DNA of 64,000 bases from Stenotrophomonas maltophilia (GTDB lineage: Bacteria > Pseudomonadota > Gammaproteobacteria > Xanthomonadales > Xanthomonadaceae). The stretch is from the NCBI RefSeq assembly GCF_013464485.1, contig NZ_RAUX01000018.1, forward strand, positions 62,001 through 126,000, given 5' to 3'. The notes below the pieces were generated by a model. The model saw only the letters and a program-made list of their open reading frames with translations, had not been told where the DNA came from and made no database searches. This document shows positions 53,348 to 62,163 of the stretch, one piece after another; position 1 is the stretch's first letter; the number at the start of each line of letters is the position of its first letter. The position numbers and the translations under genes were made by a program.

Positions 53348-54994
53348 ATGGCACTGACGCTCTCCAAGGACAGCCTGAACGCCGAGAAGGCCGGGCAATG
53401 GTTCGACCGCCTGCAGAGTCTGCAGATCACCCGTCGGCTGGGCCTGATGGCGATGATCGCGGTGGCGGTGGCGGCAGGCCTGTCCGTGTTCTTCTGGTCG
53501 CAGAAGCCGGGCATGGTCCCGCTGTACACCGGCCTGGACCAGAAGGCGACCGCTGAAGCGACCGACCTGCTGCGCGCCGCGCAGATTCCGTTCGCGCTCG
53601 ATCCCGCCACCGGCGGCATCACCGTGCCGGAAAAGAACCTGCACGACGCGCGCCTGAAGCTGGCCGGCTCGGGCCTGACCGACAGCGGCAAGCTTGGTTT
53701 CGAGCTGATGGAACGCGACCCCGGCTTCGGCGTCAGCCAGTTCGTCGAAAGCGCGCGCTACCAGCACGCCCTCGAAACCGAGCTGTCGCGCACCATCAAC
53801 ACGCTGCGCCCGGTGCGCGATTCGCGCGTGCACCTGGCCATTCCCAAGCCCAGCGCCTTCACCCGCCAGCGTGACGTGGCCAGTGCCTCGGTCACCCTGG
53901 AGCTGCGTGGCGGCCAGCAGCTGGAGCGCAGCCAGGTCGATGCCATCGTGCACATGGTCGCGGCCAGCATCCCGGATCTCGCGCCAGAGCGCGTGACCGT
54001 GGTCGACCAGAGCGGGCGCATGCTCAGCATCACCGACCCGAACAGCGAAGCGGCGGTCAACGCGGCCCAGTTCGAGCAGGTGCGCCGTCAGGAAACCTCG
54101 TTCAACCAGCGCATCCGCGAGCTGCTGGAACCGATGACCGGCCCTGGCCGCGTCAATCCGGAAGTGAGCGTGGACATGGATTTCTCGGTGACCGAGGAAG
54201 CCCGCGAGCTCTACAACGGTGAACCGCAGAAGCTGCGCAGCGAGCAGATGAGCGAGAACACCACCAGCACGCCGGGCCCGCAGGGCGTGCCGGGTGCGAC
54301 CAGCAACAGCCCGCCGGGCCAGCAGGCCGCACCGGCCACCGCACAGACCCCGACCGAAAGCAGCAAGAACGCGACCCGCAACTACGAGTTGGACCGCACC
54401 CTGCAGCACACCCGCCAGCCGGCCGGCCGCATCAAGCGCGTGTCGGTGGCGGTGCTGGTGGACAACGTGCCGCGCGCCGGCGCCAACGGCAAGGTTGCCC
54501 CGCAGCCGCTGTCGGCCGCCGAACTGACGCGCGTCGAGGCACTGGTCAAGCAGGCCGTCGGTTTCAATGCCGAGCGTGGCGACACCGTGTCGGTGATGAA
54601 CGCACCGTTCGTGCGTGATACCACGCCGGTCGAAGGCCCAGCCTGGTGGGAGCTGCCGTGGGTACACGACGCCGGCCGCATGCTGCTGGGTGCCGTGGTG
54701 GTGCTGGCACTGCTGTTCGGCGTGCTGCGCCCGGCACTGCGCGCGATCACCGGCCAGAACAGGAAGAACGACGAGCAGGCACTGGAACCGCACACCGCGG
54801 ACGTGCAGCTGGTCGATGACGATGGCATGCCGCTGCCGGCGCTGGGCGCCGACCGGGCCAGCCTGGGCGGGCCAGATGCACTGGCCCTGCCGGTGGATTC
54901 ATATGAGGAAAGACTGCGGATGGCGCGTGAAGCCGTGAAGACCGACTCCAAGCGCGTGGCCCAAGTGGTCAAGGGCTGGGTGGCCAATGACTGA
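53348..54994 (+). CDS. fliF: Flagellar MS-ring protein FliF
   Basis: FliF forms the inner-membrane MS ring that houses the export gate. The 548-residue protein has one N-terminal membrane helix (about 28-46, LGLMAMIAVAVAAGLSVFFW), the YscJ-like ring-building region with LYTGLDQKATAEATDLLRAAQIPFALDP and RVHLAIPKPSAFTRQ, a Pro/Ser/Thr-rich middle, a second helix (about 435-455, GRMLLGAVVVLALLFGVL) and a cytoplasmic tail that binds FliG. It overlaps fliG by 8 bases. Identification is secure. Confidence 0.97.
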   Translation: MALTLSKDSLNAEKAGQWFDRLQSLQITRRLGLMAMIAVAVAAGLSVFFWSQKPGMVPLYTGLDQKATAEATDLLRAAQIPFALDPATGGITVPEKNLHDARLKLAGSGLTDSGKLGFELMERDPGFGVSQFVESARYQHALETELSRTINTLRPVRDSRVHLAIPKPSAFTRQRDVASASVTLELRGGQQLERSQVDAIVHMVAASIPDLAPERVTVVDQSGRMLSITDPNSEAAVNAAQFEQVRRQETSFNQRIRELLEPMTGPGRVNPEVSVDMDFSVTEEARELYNGEPQKLRSEQMSENTTSTPGPQGVPGATSNSPPGQQAAPATAQTPTESSKNATRNYELDRTLQHTRQPAGRIKRVSVAVLVDNVPRAGANGKVAPQPLSAAELTRVEALVKQAVGFNAERGDTVSVMNAPFVRDTTPVEGPAWWELPWVHDAGRMLLGAVVVLALLFGVLRPALRAITGQNRKNDEQALEPHTADVQLVDDDGMPLPALGADRASLGGPDALALPVDSYEERLRMAREAVKTDSKRVAQVVKGWVAND

Positions 54995-55988
54995 GCCGCA
55001 ATTGACCGGTGTGCAGCGCGCGGCCGTGCTGCTGCTTTCGCTGGGTGAACTGGACGCAGCCGAAGTGCTGCGCCACATGGAGCCCAAGGAGGTGCAGAAG
55101 ATCGGCATCGCCATGGCCACCATGACCGATATCACCCGCGAGCAGGTGGAACGGGTGATGGACCAGTTCGGCCAGGAGCTGGGCTCGAAGACCTCGCTGG
55201 GCGTAGGCTCGGACGACTACATCCGCAACATGCTGGTGCAGGCGCTGGGCAGCGAGAAGGCCGGCAACCTGATCGACCGCATCCTGCTCGGCCGCAACAC
55301 CACCGGCCTGGACGCGCTGAAGTGGATGGACCCGCGCGCAGTGGCCGACCTGGTGCGCAACGAACACCCGCAGATCATCGCCATCGTGATGGCGCACCTG
55401 GAAACCGACCAGGCCGCCGACGCGCTGAAGCTGCTGCCGGACCGTACCCGCGTGGATGTGCTGCTGCGCATTGCGACCCTCGATGGCATCCCGCCGAACG
55501 CGCTCAATGAACTCAACGAGATCATGGAGCGCCAGTTCGCCGGCAACCAGAACCTGAAGTCGTCCAACATCGGCGGCGTGCAGTGCGCGGCCAACATCCT
55601 GAACTTCATGGACAGCGGCCAGGACCAGGCCATCCTGGGCGAGATCGCCCGCATCGATGCACCGTTGAGCAACCGCATCCAGGACCTGATGTTCGTGTTC
55701 GACGACCTGGTGGATCTGGACGACCGCGAAATGCAGCTGGTGCTGCGCGAAGTGAGCGGCGAGCGCCTGGGCCTGGCCCTGCGCGGTGCCGACATCAAGG
55801 TGCGCGACAAGATCACCCGCAACATGTCGCAGCGCGCGGCCGAGATCCTGCTGGAAGACATGGAAGCCCGTGGCCCGGTGCGCCTGTCCGACGTGGAAGG
55901 CGCGCAGCGCGAGATCCTGGCCATCGTCAAGCGCATGGCCGATGAAGGCACCGTCACCATCGGCGGCAGCGCGGAGGCCATGCTGTGA
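54987..55988 (+). CDS. fliG: Flagellar motor switch protein FliG
   Basis: FliG is the torque-generating rotor protein. The 333-residue protein has LTGVQRAAVLLLSLGELDAAEVLRHMEPKEV at the start, the middle-domain EHPQIIAIVMAHLETDQAADALKLLPD with the EHPQ motif, and the C-terminal torque helix with LVLREVSGERLGLALRGADIKVRDKITRNMSQRAAEILLEDME. Charged residues along that helix, which face MotA, are present. It overlaps fliF and fliH. Identification is secure. Confidence 0.97.
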   Translation: MTEPQLTGVQRAAVLLLSLGELDAAEVLRHMEPKEVQKIGIAMATMTDITREQVERVMDQFGQELGSKTSLGVGSDDYIRNMLVQALGSEKAGNLIDRILLGRNTTGLDALKWMDPRAVADLVRNEHPQIIAIVMAHLETDQAADALKLLPDRTRVDVLLRIATLDGIPPNALNELNEIMERQFAGNQNLKSSNIGGVQCAANILNFMDSGQDQAILGEIARIDAPLSNRIQDLMFVFDDLVDLDDREMQLVLREVSGERLGLALRGADIKVRDKITRNMSQRAAEILLEDMEARGPVRLSDVEGAQREILAIVKRMADEGTVTIGGSAEAML

Positions 55989-56626
55989 GCAACGTCGTGC
56001 GCTGGCTTGCCCCGGACCTGCTGGCCCAGCCCGAACCGGTGCTGGATCAGGAGGATGCATTCGAACTCACCGAGCCGGACCCGGAGCAGGAGCCGGAGCC
56101 GCCGCTGCAGCTGCCGACCCTGGAGGAAATCCAGGCCATCCAGGACAGCGCCGAGAAGGAAGGCTTCCAGCACGGCCATAGCGAAGGTTACGGCCAGGGA
56201 CAGGCGGAGGTGCGTCGCCTCGCCGCGCAGATCGAAGGCATCCTCGACAACTTCAGCCGACCGCTGGTGCGGCTGGAGAACGAAGTGGTCGGCGCACTGG
56301 GCGAGTTGGCGGTTCGCATCGCTGGCGCGCTGGTCGGCCGCGCCTACGAGGCTGACCCGGCACTGCTGGCACAGCTGGTTGGGGAAGCCATCGACGCGGT
56401 GGGTGGAAGTACGCGGGAAGTGGAAGTGCGACTGCACCCCGATGACATCGCCGCCCTCGCCCCCCTGTTGAACCTGCCACCGCAGCAGCGTCTGGTACCC
56501 GATACCAGCCTGAGCCGCGGCGACCTGCGCGTGCACGCCGAAGCCGTGCGCATCGACGGCACGCTGGAAGCCCGCCTGCGTGGCGCACTGGATGCGGTGA
56601 TCCGCCAGACCGGAGCAGGCGCATGA
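55985..56626 (+). CDS. fliH: Flagellar export apparatus protein FliH
   Basis: FliH regulates the export ATPase FliI and tethers it to the C ring. The 213-residue protein has an acidic N-terminal segment (DQEDAFELTEPDPEQEPEPP), a predicted coiled coil with the FliH-type glycine pattern (EGFQHGHSEGYGQGQAEVRRL), and a C-terminal region with VRIAGALVGRAYEADPALLAQLVGEAIDAV. It starts with GTGA overlapping the fliG stop and ends in ATGA with fliI. Identification is good. Confidence 0.94.
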   Translation: MSNVVRWLAPDLLAQPEPVLDQEDAFELTEPDPEQEPEPPLQLPTLEEIQAIQDSAEKEGFQHGHSEGYGQGQAEVRRLAAQIEGILDNFSRPLVRLENEVVGALGELAVRIAGALVGRAYEADPALLAQLVGEAIDAVGGSTREVEVRLHPDDIAALAPLLNLPPQQRLVPDTSLSRGDLRVHAEAVRIDGTLEARLRGALDAVIRQTGAGA

Positions 56627-58008
56627 CGCCCGGATCGCAGTCCACGCCACCGCCGGCCGACTGGGCCATGGCCCGCAACCTGCGCCTGGCCCGCCGCCTC
56701 GACGGTCTGCGTGTGGATACCGCACATGGTCGTGGCCTGATCCGTGAGGGCGTGCTGCGCCGTGCGGTCGGGCTGACGCTCGAAGCGGTCGGTTGCGAGG
56801 CGCCGCTGGGCGCCAGCTGCAAGGTGGAAGTGGTCGACGGCGGCTGGGTCGATGCCGAGGTCGTCGGCTTCGCCGGCGAGCGCACCTACCTGATGCCCAG
56901 CGCCGAACTGCACGGCCTGTTGCCGAACGCCCGCGTGGTGCCGTCGGCGCGCCGTGGTGGCGTAGAAGTGGGCGAAGGCCTGCTCGGCCGTGTCATCGAC
57001 AGCGATGGCGTGCCCCTGGATGGCAAGGGCCCGATCCGCGCCGAAGGCCACGTCGGCATGGCCGGCGTCTCGATCAATCCGCTGGCGCGCGAACCGATCA
57101 CCCAGCCGCTGGACGTGGGCGTGCGCGCGATCAACGCGCTGCTGCCGATCGGCCGCGGCCAGCGTGTCGGCCTGTTCGCCGGCTCCGGCGTCGGCAAGTC
57201 CACGCTGCTCGGCATGATGACGCGCTACACCGCTGCCGACGTGATCGTGGTCGGCCTGATCGGTGAACGTGGCCGCGAAGTGCGCGATTTCGTCGAGACC
57301 ACGCTGGGCGAAGAAGGCCTGCGCCGCGCGGTGGTGGTGGCCAGCCCGGCCGACCGGCCGCCGCTTGCGCGCCTGCACGGTGCCTACCGTGCCACCGCGA
57401 TTGCCGAATGGTTCCGCGACCAGGGCCTGAACGTCCTGCTGCTGATGGACTCATTGACCCGATTCGCACAGGCGCAGCGCGAGATCGGACTTTCGGTCGG
57501 CGAACCGCCGACCACCCGCGGCTATCCGCCGTCGGTGTTCGCCAAGCTGCCGGCGCTGGTCGAACGCGCGGGCAATGGTGCCAAGGGCCGCGGTTCGATC
57601 ACCGCGTTCTACACCGTACTGACCGAAGGCGATGATCCGCAGGATCCGATCGCCGATGCAGCGCGCGCGATCCTCGACGGTCACATCCTGCTCTCGCGCC
57701 GGGTGGCGGACAGCGGCCTGTACCCGGCCATCGACGTCGAATCGTCGGTCAGCCGCGTGGTCACGGAAATCGCCGACGAGCCGTGGCGCCTGCGCATCCG
57801 CAAATTGAAGCGACTGGTTTCGGCCTACTCGGCCAACCGTGATCTGATCGCCATCGGTGCTTATCAGCGCGGCAACGACGCGGCCACCGACGAAGCCCTG
57901 GAACGCTGGCCGGAAATCATGGAGTTCCTCGGCCAGGACGTTGCCAAGGCCGCAGATCTCCCGCACAGCCAGGCGGCACTGCAGCGCCTGGTGGAACAAG
58001 AGAGTTAA
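56623..58008 (+). CDS. fliI: Flagellum-specific ATPase FliI
   Basis: FliI is the hexameric ATPase of the flagellar type III export system. The 461-residue protein has Walker A GSGVGKSTLLGMM, GLIGERGREVRDFV, Walker B VLLLMDSLTRFAQAQREIGLSVGEPPTTRGYPPSVF, and the C-terminal helical part with RLVSAYSANRDLIAIGAYQRGND. It overlaps fliH and precedes fliJ by 3 bases. Identification is secure. Confidence 0.97.
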   Translation: MTPGSQSTPPPADWAMARNLRLARRLDGLRVDTAHGRGLIREGVLRRAVGLTLEAVGCEAPLGASCKVEVVDGGWVDAEVVGFAGERTYLMPSAELHGLLPNARVVPSARRGGVEVGEGLLGRVIDSDGVPLDGKGPIRAEGHVGMAGVSINPLAREPITQPLDVGVRAINALLPIGRGQRVGLFAGSGVGKSTLLGMMTRYTAADVIVVGLIGERGREVRDFVETTLGEEGLRRAVVVASPADRPPLARLHGAYRATAIAEWFRDQGLNVLLLMDSLTRFAQAQREIGLSVGEPPTTRGYPPSVFAKLPALVERAGNGAKGRGSITAFYTVLTEGDDPQDPIADAARAILDGHILLSRRVADSGLYPAIDVESSVSRVVTEIADEPWRLRIRKLKRLVSAYSANRDLIAIGAYQRGNDAATDEALERWPEIMEFLGQDVAKAADLPHSQAALQRLVEQES

Positions 58009-58011
58009 GCC

Positions 58012-58479
58012 ATGAACCAGTCCAAGCGCATCGATCCCCTGCTCAAGCGGGCCCAGGAACACGAGGACGCGGTCGCCCGCGATCTGGCCGAACGCCAGCG
58101 CGTGCTCGATACCCATCTATCGCGACTGGACGAACTGCGCCGCTACGCCGAGGAGTATGCGAATGCCCAGATGGCCGCGACCAGCCCGGCGCAGCTGTTG
58201 AACCGGCGCGCGTTTCTGGACCGCCTGGACAGTGCCGTCGAGCAGCAGCAGGCCACGGTCAACGGCAACCGCGAAAAGGTGGAGGCCGAGCGCGCCCGCC
58301 TGATCCTGGCCAGCCGCGACAAGGCCGTGCTGGAACAGCTGGCCGCCAGCTACCGTGCGCAGGAAAAAGTGGTCACCGACCGCCGCGACCAGCGCGAAAT
58401 GGACGACATTGGTGCCCGCCGTGCGCGCCTGGTGCAGGCCGAAGACCAGGATGGCACCGAGCAGGGAGGCCGCCCGTGA
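58012..58479 (+). CDS. fliJ: Flagellar export protein FliJ
   Basis: FliJ is the central stalk of the export ATPase. The 155-residue protein is an almost unbroken antiparallel coiled coil: LLKRAQEHEDAVARDLAERQRVLDTHLSRLDELRRYAEEY in the first helix and QQATVNGNREKVEAERARLILASRDKAVLEQL in the second. It is placed between fliI and fliK and overlaps fliK. Sequence conservation is weak, but position and architecture fix the call. Confidence 0.92.
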   Translation: MNQSKRIDPLLKRAQEHEDAVARDLAERQRVLDTHLSRLDELRRYAEEYANAQMAATSPAQLLNRRAFLDRLDSAVEQQQATVNGNREKVEAERARLILASRDKAVLEQLAASYRAQEKVVTDRRDQREMDDIGARRARLVQAEDQDGTEQGGRP

Positions 58480-59627
58480 TGCCCGCCCCGCTCGCCAGCA
58501 GCGCCAACGCACAGTCGCAGAATGCCGGCAGCAGCCCAGCGCGCGCATCACGCAGTGACGGCAGCAAGGATTTCAGCCAGCTGCTGCAGGGTGGTGCGCC
58601 GGGCGCCGATGGATCCTCCAGGCCCTCGAACATGCCCACGTCGCCTGCACAGGCGCCGGCATCCGACGGCAATGGCCAGTCCAGCGGCGAGCGCAGGCCG
58701 GACAGCGCTGCCGTACCCGAAGAGATCGCAGCCACGGTGCCCGCAGCGCAACCCAGGCCTGCTGCCGAGAAGGACGCTCCGGCGACGACCGAGGAAGCCC
58801 CTTGGCCGCCGCTCGGGCTGGCAGGACTGGTGCTGGCGGTACCGGCGCCCACCGATCCTGCCGCCGCTCTGCCAGCGCTGGCAGCAACGGCGACCAGCGC
58901 TGACGGCGAAGCGCTGCCCGCCCCCGCTGCCCAGGCTGCTGGAGTGGCCCTGCCATCCGCAGCTGCAGCTCCCGCTGCGGCCACCGCTGAGGGCAACGCG
59001 CCCGGCGAGGCCGATCCGGCGACCCTGTTGCCATTGCCTGAGGCGGTGCTGCCCGGCAAGCGCAGCGAGCGTGGTGAGGGCAGCGACACACTCCTCATTG
59101 GCGATCGTGCCACGGCGCCCCTGCTGCACGCGCCGAGCAATGCCGCCGTGCAGGATCTGAAGGCCGCACTCGCCGCCGGCAACGCCATTTTCAACGGCGA
59201 ACCGACACCGAAACCAGTGCTCGGTGACGACGGCTTCGACCAGGCCATCGGCGCACGCCTGGGCTGGCTGGCCGACCAGAAGATCGGCCATGCCCACATC
59301 CGGCTGAGTCCGGACGACATGGGCCCAGTGGACGTGCGCCTGCAGTTGAACGGCGACAAGGTGCATGCCAGCTTCAGCAGCCCGCATGTGGATGTGCGCC
59401 AGGCACTGGAAAGCAGCCTGCCTCGTCTGCGTGAACTCCTGGGCGAACAGGGCTTCCAGCTCGCTCATGCCGACGTCGGCCACCAGGCCCCCGGCGGTGA
59501 CGGCAATGCGTCGGCGCAGCCCGGTGGCGGCGGCAAGGCAGGTGACGGAGATCCGTCGCCAGGCGACGCCAGCGTTTCGTCCGCGCAGTTGATCCGCCAG
59601 CGCGGTTTGCTGGACGCCTACGCCTGA
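58476..59627 (+). CDS. fliK: Flagellar hook-length control protein FliK
   Basis: FliK measures hook length and switches export from hook to filament substrates. The 383-residue protein has a long Ala/Pro-rich N-terminal ruler region (about 1-220) and a C-terminal FliK_C domain (about 265-345) with LSPDDMGPVDVRLQLNGDKVHASFSSPHVDVRQALESSLPRLRELLGEQGFQLAHADV. The N-terminal part has no recognisable motifs. It starts at GTG 58476 (overlapping fliJ) or ATG 58479. It is probably the last gene of the fliE operon, as a new RpoN promoter follows. Confidence 0.94.
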   Translation: MMPAPLASSANAQSQNAGSSPARASRSDGSKDFSQLLQGGAPGADGSSRPSNMPTSPAQAPASDGNGQSSGERRPDSAAVPEEIAATVPAAQPRPAAEKDAPATTEEAPWPPLGLAGLVLAVPAPTDPAAALPALAATATSADGEALPAPAAQAAGVALPSAAAAPAAATAEGNAPGEADPATLLPLPEAVLPGKRSERGEGSDTLLIGDRATAPLLHAPSNAAVQDLKAALAAGNAIFNGEPTPKPVLGDDGFDQAIGARLGWLADQKIGHAHIRLSPDDMGPVDVRLQLNGDKVHASFSSPHVDVRQALESSLPRLRELLGEQGFQLAHADVGHQAPGGDGNASAQPGGGGKAGDGDPSPGDASVSSAQLIRQRGLLDAYA

Positions 59628-59633
59628 CGGGTG

Positions 59634-59781
59634 TGCCAACCAAGCGTGCCAACCAAGGTTGGCACCCACCAGAGTGGAGCGGCTGGCACCTACTACCAGA
59701 GCGATGTGGTTGGCACCCACCAGAGCGGTGTGGTCGGCACCTGCCAGTGTCGCGTTGGTGGGTGCGGAGCTTGCTCCGCAC
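59634..59781. repeat. Tandem SMAG-type array and hairpin between fliK and fliL
   Basis: After a palindrome GTGCCAACC-AA-GGTTGGCAC (59646-59665), three further units of about 25 bases follow, with the core GGCACC then CTACTACCAGAG, CCACCAGAG or CTGCCAGTG. GTGCGGAGC-TT-GCTCCGCAC (59763-59781) closes the region. It separates the fliE and fliL RpoN transcripts. Confidence 0.7.
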
Positions 59782-59832
59782 GGCCCCACCGGCACCCCGA
59801 CGGAATTCCGTCGCATCCCACTGCCCCGCCTT

Positions 59833-59848
59833 CGGCACGCCCCTTGCA
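59833..59848 (+). promoter_or_regulatory. RpoN (sigma-54) promoter for the fliL operon
   Basis: CGGCAC-GCCCC-TTGCA keeps GG-N10-GC with one mismatch, the same variant as the fliE promoter. It lies 36 bases before fliL. Confidence 0.8.
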
Positions 59849-59883
59849 TATCCCGGTGAAGCAACCCTCAGGAGCTTCACCCC

Positions 59884-60399
59884 GTGGCCGCAGCCGCTGA
59901 CAAAACCAAGAAGACCGCCGAGAAGGACAAGGCCGCCAAGCCGCGCAGTCCGATCCTGATCACCGCCCTGGTGGCCGTGCTGGCCGCCGCAGCCGCCGGT
60001 GGCGGCGTCTGGTTCTTCACCCAGTCCAAGCCGGAAGAGAAGACCGCGCACGCCCCGAAGAAGTCCGCCACCCCGGCACCGGCGCAGTACTTCGCCCTGG
60101 ACCCGGCCTTTGTGGTCAACCTCAACGGCCCCATTGACGGCCCGCGCTACCTGCAGCTGGAAGTGCAGCTGATGACGCGTGACCCGGCCGCGCTGGAAGC
60201 GATCAAGACCCATGCACCGGCCATCCGCGCACGCCTGCTGATGCTGTTCTCGCAGGTCAGCCCCGACCAGATCGCTGATGTCGCCGGCAAGCAGAAGCTG
60301 CAGGCCACCTCGCTGGCCGAAGTGCAGAAGGTGCTCAAGGCCGAGACCGGCAGCAACGGCGCCGACGATCTGCTGTTCACCAGCTTCGTGACCCAGTAA
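59884..60399 (+). CDS. fliL: Flagellar basal body-associated protein FliL
   Basis: FliL surrounds the stator and supports motor torque. The 171-residue protein has a basic N-terminal tail, one membrane helix (ILITALVAVLAAAAAGGGVWFF, about 21-42) and a periplasmic domain with YFALDPAFVVNLNGPIDGPRYLQLEVQLMTRD and IRARLLMLFSQVSPDQIAD. It starts at GTG 59884. It leads the fliLMNOPQ(R) transcript. Identification is secure. Confidence 0.94.
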   Translation: MAAAADKTKKTAEKDKAAKPRSPILITALVAVLAAAAAGGGVWFFTQSKPEEKTAHAPKKSATPAPAQYFALDPAFVVNLNGPIDGPRYLQLEVQLMTRDPAALEAIKTHAPAIRARLLMLFSQVSPDQIADVAGKQKLQATSLAEVQKVLKAETGSNGADDLLFTSFVTQ

Positions 60400-60409
60400 G
60401 GGCCCCCCG

Positions 60410-61414
60410 ATGAATGACCTGCTGTCCCAGGACGAGATCGATGCCCTGCTCCACGGCGTGGACAGTGGCGCGGTCGAAACCGATCCGGAACCGCCGTCCG
60501 GCGAAGCGCGTTCGTACGACTTCGCCAGCCAGGACCGCATCATCCGCGGTCGCATGCCAACCCTGGAAATGGTCCACGAGCGCTTCGCGCGCCTGTGGCG
60601 GATCGGCCTGTTCAACCTGATCCGGCGCTCGGCCGAGCTGTCGGTGCGCGGCATCGAGCTGATCAAGTTCAACGACTACATGCACTCGCTGTATGTGCCG
60701 ACCAACCTGAACCTGATCCGCTTCAAGCCGCTGCGTGGCACCGGCCTGATCGTGTTCGAACCGACCCTGGTGTTCGCCATCGTCGACAACTTCTTCGGTG
60801 GCGACGGGCGCTATCCCACACGCATCGAAGGCCGCGAGTTCACCGCCACCGAAATGCGGGTGATCCACCTGCTGCTGAAGCAGACCTTCGCCGACCTGCG
60901 CGAGGCGTGGGCACCGGTGATGGATGTCGACTTCGAGTACATCAACTCGGAAATCAACCCGCACTTCGCCAACATCGTGACGCCGCGCGAATACGTGGTG
61001 GTATGCCGGCTGCACGTGGAACTGGACGGTGGCGGCGGCGACATCCACGTCACCCTGCCGTACTCGATGCTTGAGCCGATCCGCGAGCTGCTCGACGCCG
61101 GCATCCAGAGCGACCGCAACGACCGCGACGAGAGCTGGGGCCAGACCCTGCGCGAACAGCTCAACATCGCCGAGGTGACCCTGTCCAGCGTACTGGCCAG
61201 CAAGCGCATGACCCTGCGCGACCTGACCCAGCTGAAGGTTGGCGACATCCTGCCGATCGAGCTGACCCCGCAGGTACCGCTGTGCGTGGAGAACATCCCG
61301 GTATTCACTGGCGAGTTCGGCATCGCCAACGGCATGAACGCCGTGAAGATCACCGCTACCCATCCGCCGGGCACCCGCCCGCGCGCACCCGTCATCCAGG
61401 AAGACCCGCAATGA
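60410..61414 (+). CDS. fliM: Flagellar motor switch protein FliM
   Basis: FliM is the C-ring subunit that binds CheY-P. The 334-residue protein starts with the CheY-binding peptide LLSQDEIDALLHGV, then the middle domain with RIIRGRMPTLEMVHERFARLWR and VFAIVDNFFGGDGRY, and the C-terminal FliN-like SpoA domain with LTQLKVGDILPIEL. It overlaps fliN by 4 bases (ATGA). Identification is secure. Confidence 0.97.
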   Translation: MNDLLSQDEIDALLHGVDSGAVETDPEPPSGEARSYDFASQDRIIRGRMPTLEMVHERFARLWRIGLFNLIRRSAELSVRGIELIKFNDYMHSLYVPTNLNLIRFKPLRGTGLIVFEPTLVFAIVDNFFGGDGRYPTRIEGREFTATEMRVIHLLLKQTFADLREAWAPVMDVDFEYINSEINPHFANIVTPREYVVVCRLHVELDGGGGDIHVTLPYSMLEPIRELLDAGIQSDRNDRDESWGQTLREQLNIAEVTLSSVLASKRMTLRDLTQLKVGDILPIELTPQVPLCVENIPVFTGEFGIANGMNAVKITATHPPGTRPRAPVIQEDPQ

Positions 61415-61746
61415 ACGATATCGACGCCCTCGAACCGACCCCGGCCCAGTTCGGCACCCTGCAGGCCGAAGAAGGGGCCGGCGCCGACCTCAACCTGGAC
61501 GTGATCCTCGACGTGCCGGTGACCCTGTCGCTGGAAGTCGGTCGTGCCCGCCTGCCGATCCGCAACCTGCTGCAGCTCAACCAGGGCTCGGTGGTGGAAC
61601 TGGAACGTGGTGCAGGCGAATCGCTGGATGTGTTCGTCAACGGCACCCTGATTGCCCACGGCGAAGTGGTGGTGATCAACGATCGCTTCGGCGTGCGTCT
61701 GACCGACGTGGTCAGCCCGAGCGAGCGGATCCGGAGACTGCGTTGA
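61411..61746 (+). CDS. fliN: Flagellar motor switch protein FliN
   Basis: FliN is the basal C-ring subunit and also docks FliH. The 111-residue protein has a variable N-terminal arm and the SpoA domain NLDVILDVPVTLSLEVGRARLPIRNLLQLNQGSVVELERGAGESLDVFVNGTLIAHGEVVVINDRFGVRLTDV. It overlaps fliM and fliO. The ATG at 61411 was chosen; open frame upstream lies inside fliM. Identification is secure. Confidence 0.96.
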   Translation: MNDIDALEPTPAQFGTLQAEEGAGADLNLDVILDVPVTLSLEVGRARLPIRNLLQLNQGSVVELERGAGESLDVFVNGTLIAHGEVVVINDRFGVRLTDVVSPSERIRRLR

Positions 61747-62162
61747 GCCTGCTGGCCTCCACCCTGCTGGCGGTCGGCAAGGCCGCCGCCCCGGTCGGCC
61801 CGCAGGTCGGCCAGCACGCGGCTGCCGCACCGAGCCTGTTCGGTGCGGTGCTGGCGCTGCTGGCGGTGCTGGCCCTGGTCATCGGCCTTGGCTGGCTGCT
61901 CAAGCGTTTGCCCGGCAGTGGCTTCCGCCCCGCCGAAGGCATGCGGCTGGTGGCCAGCCTCAGTGTCGGCGCCAAGGAGCGCGTGGTGGTGGTCGAGGTC
62001 AACGGCCAGCAACTGCTGCTGGGCGTCACCGCCGGTGGCATCAATACCCTGCACACCCTGCCCGAACCGCTGCCGCCGCCGGCACCGGTGCGCGTGCCGG
62101 ACTTCAAGAACCTGCCGAATTTCGCCCAGCTGCTGCAGCAGCGGCTGCGCAAGGACCCCTGA
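61743..62162 (+). CDS. fliO: Flagellar biosynthetic protein FliO
   Basis: FliO helps assemble the FliP ring of the export gate. The 139-residue protein has a short N-terminal part, one membrane helix (about 31-54, LFGAVLALLAVLALVIGLGWLLK) and a cytoplasmic domain with MRLVASLSVGAKERVVVVEVNGQQLLLGVTAGGINTLHTL. It starts at TTG 61743, overlapping the fliN stop. Identification is secure from position and the GVTAGGI-like motif. Confidence 0.93.
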   Translation: MSLLASTLLAVGKAAAPVGPQVGQHAAAAPSLFGAVLALLAVLALVIGLGWLLKRLPGSGFRPAEGMRLVASLSVGAKERVVVVEVNGQQLLLGVTAGGINTLHTLPEPLPPPAPVRVPDFKNLPNFAQLLQQRLRKDP

Positions 62163-62163
62163 C

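Noticed and set aside
53153-54793. Long open frame on the minus strand opposite fliF
   Set aside because: High GC coding DNA produces long antisense frames. The predicted protein is His/Arg/Gly-rich with no motifs, while fliF on the other strand is unmistakable. The same applies to minus-strand frames opposite flgF-flgG (32436-34460) and the kinase/EAL operon (23543-25717).
59634-59781. CRISPR array
   Set aside because: The repeated units are imperfect, about 25 bases apart without unique spacers, and carry SMAG-type palindromes. No cas genes are present.
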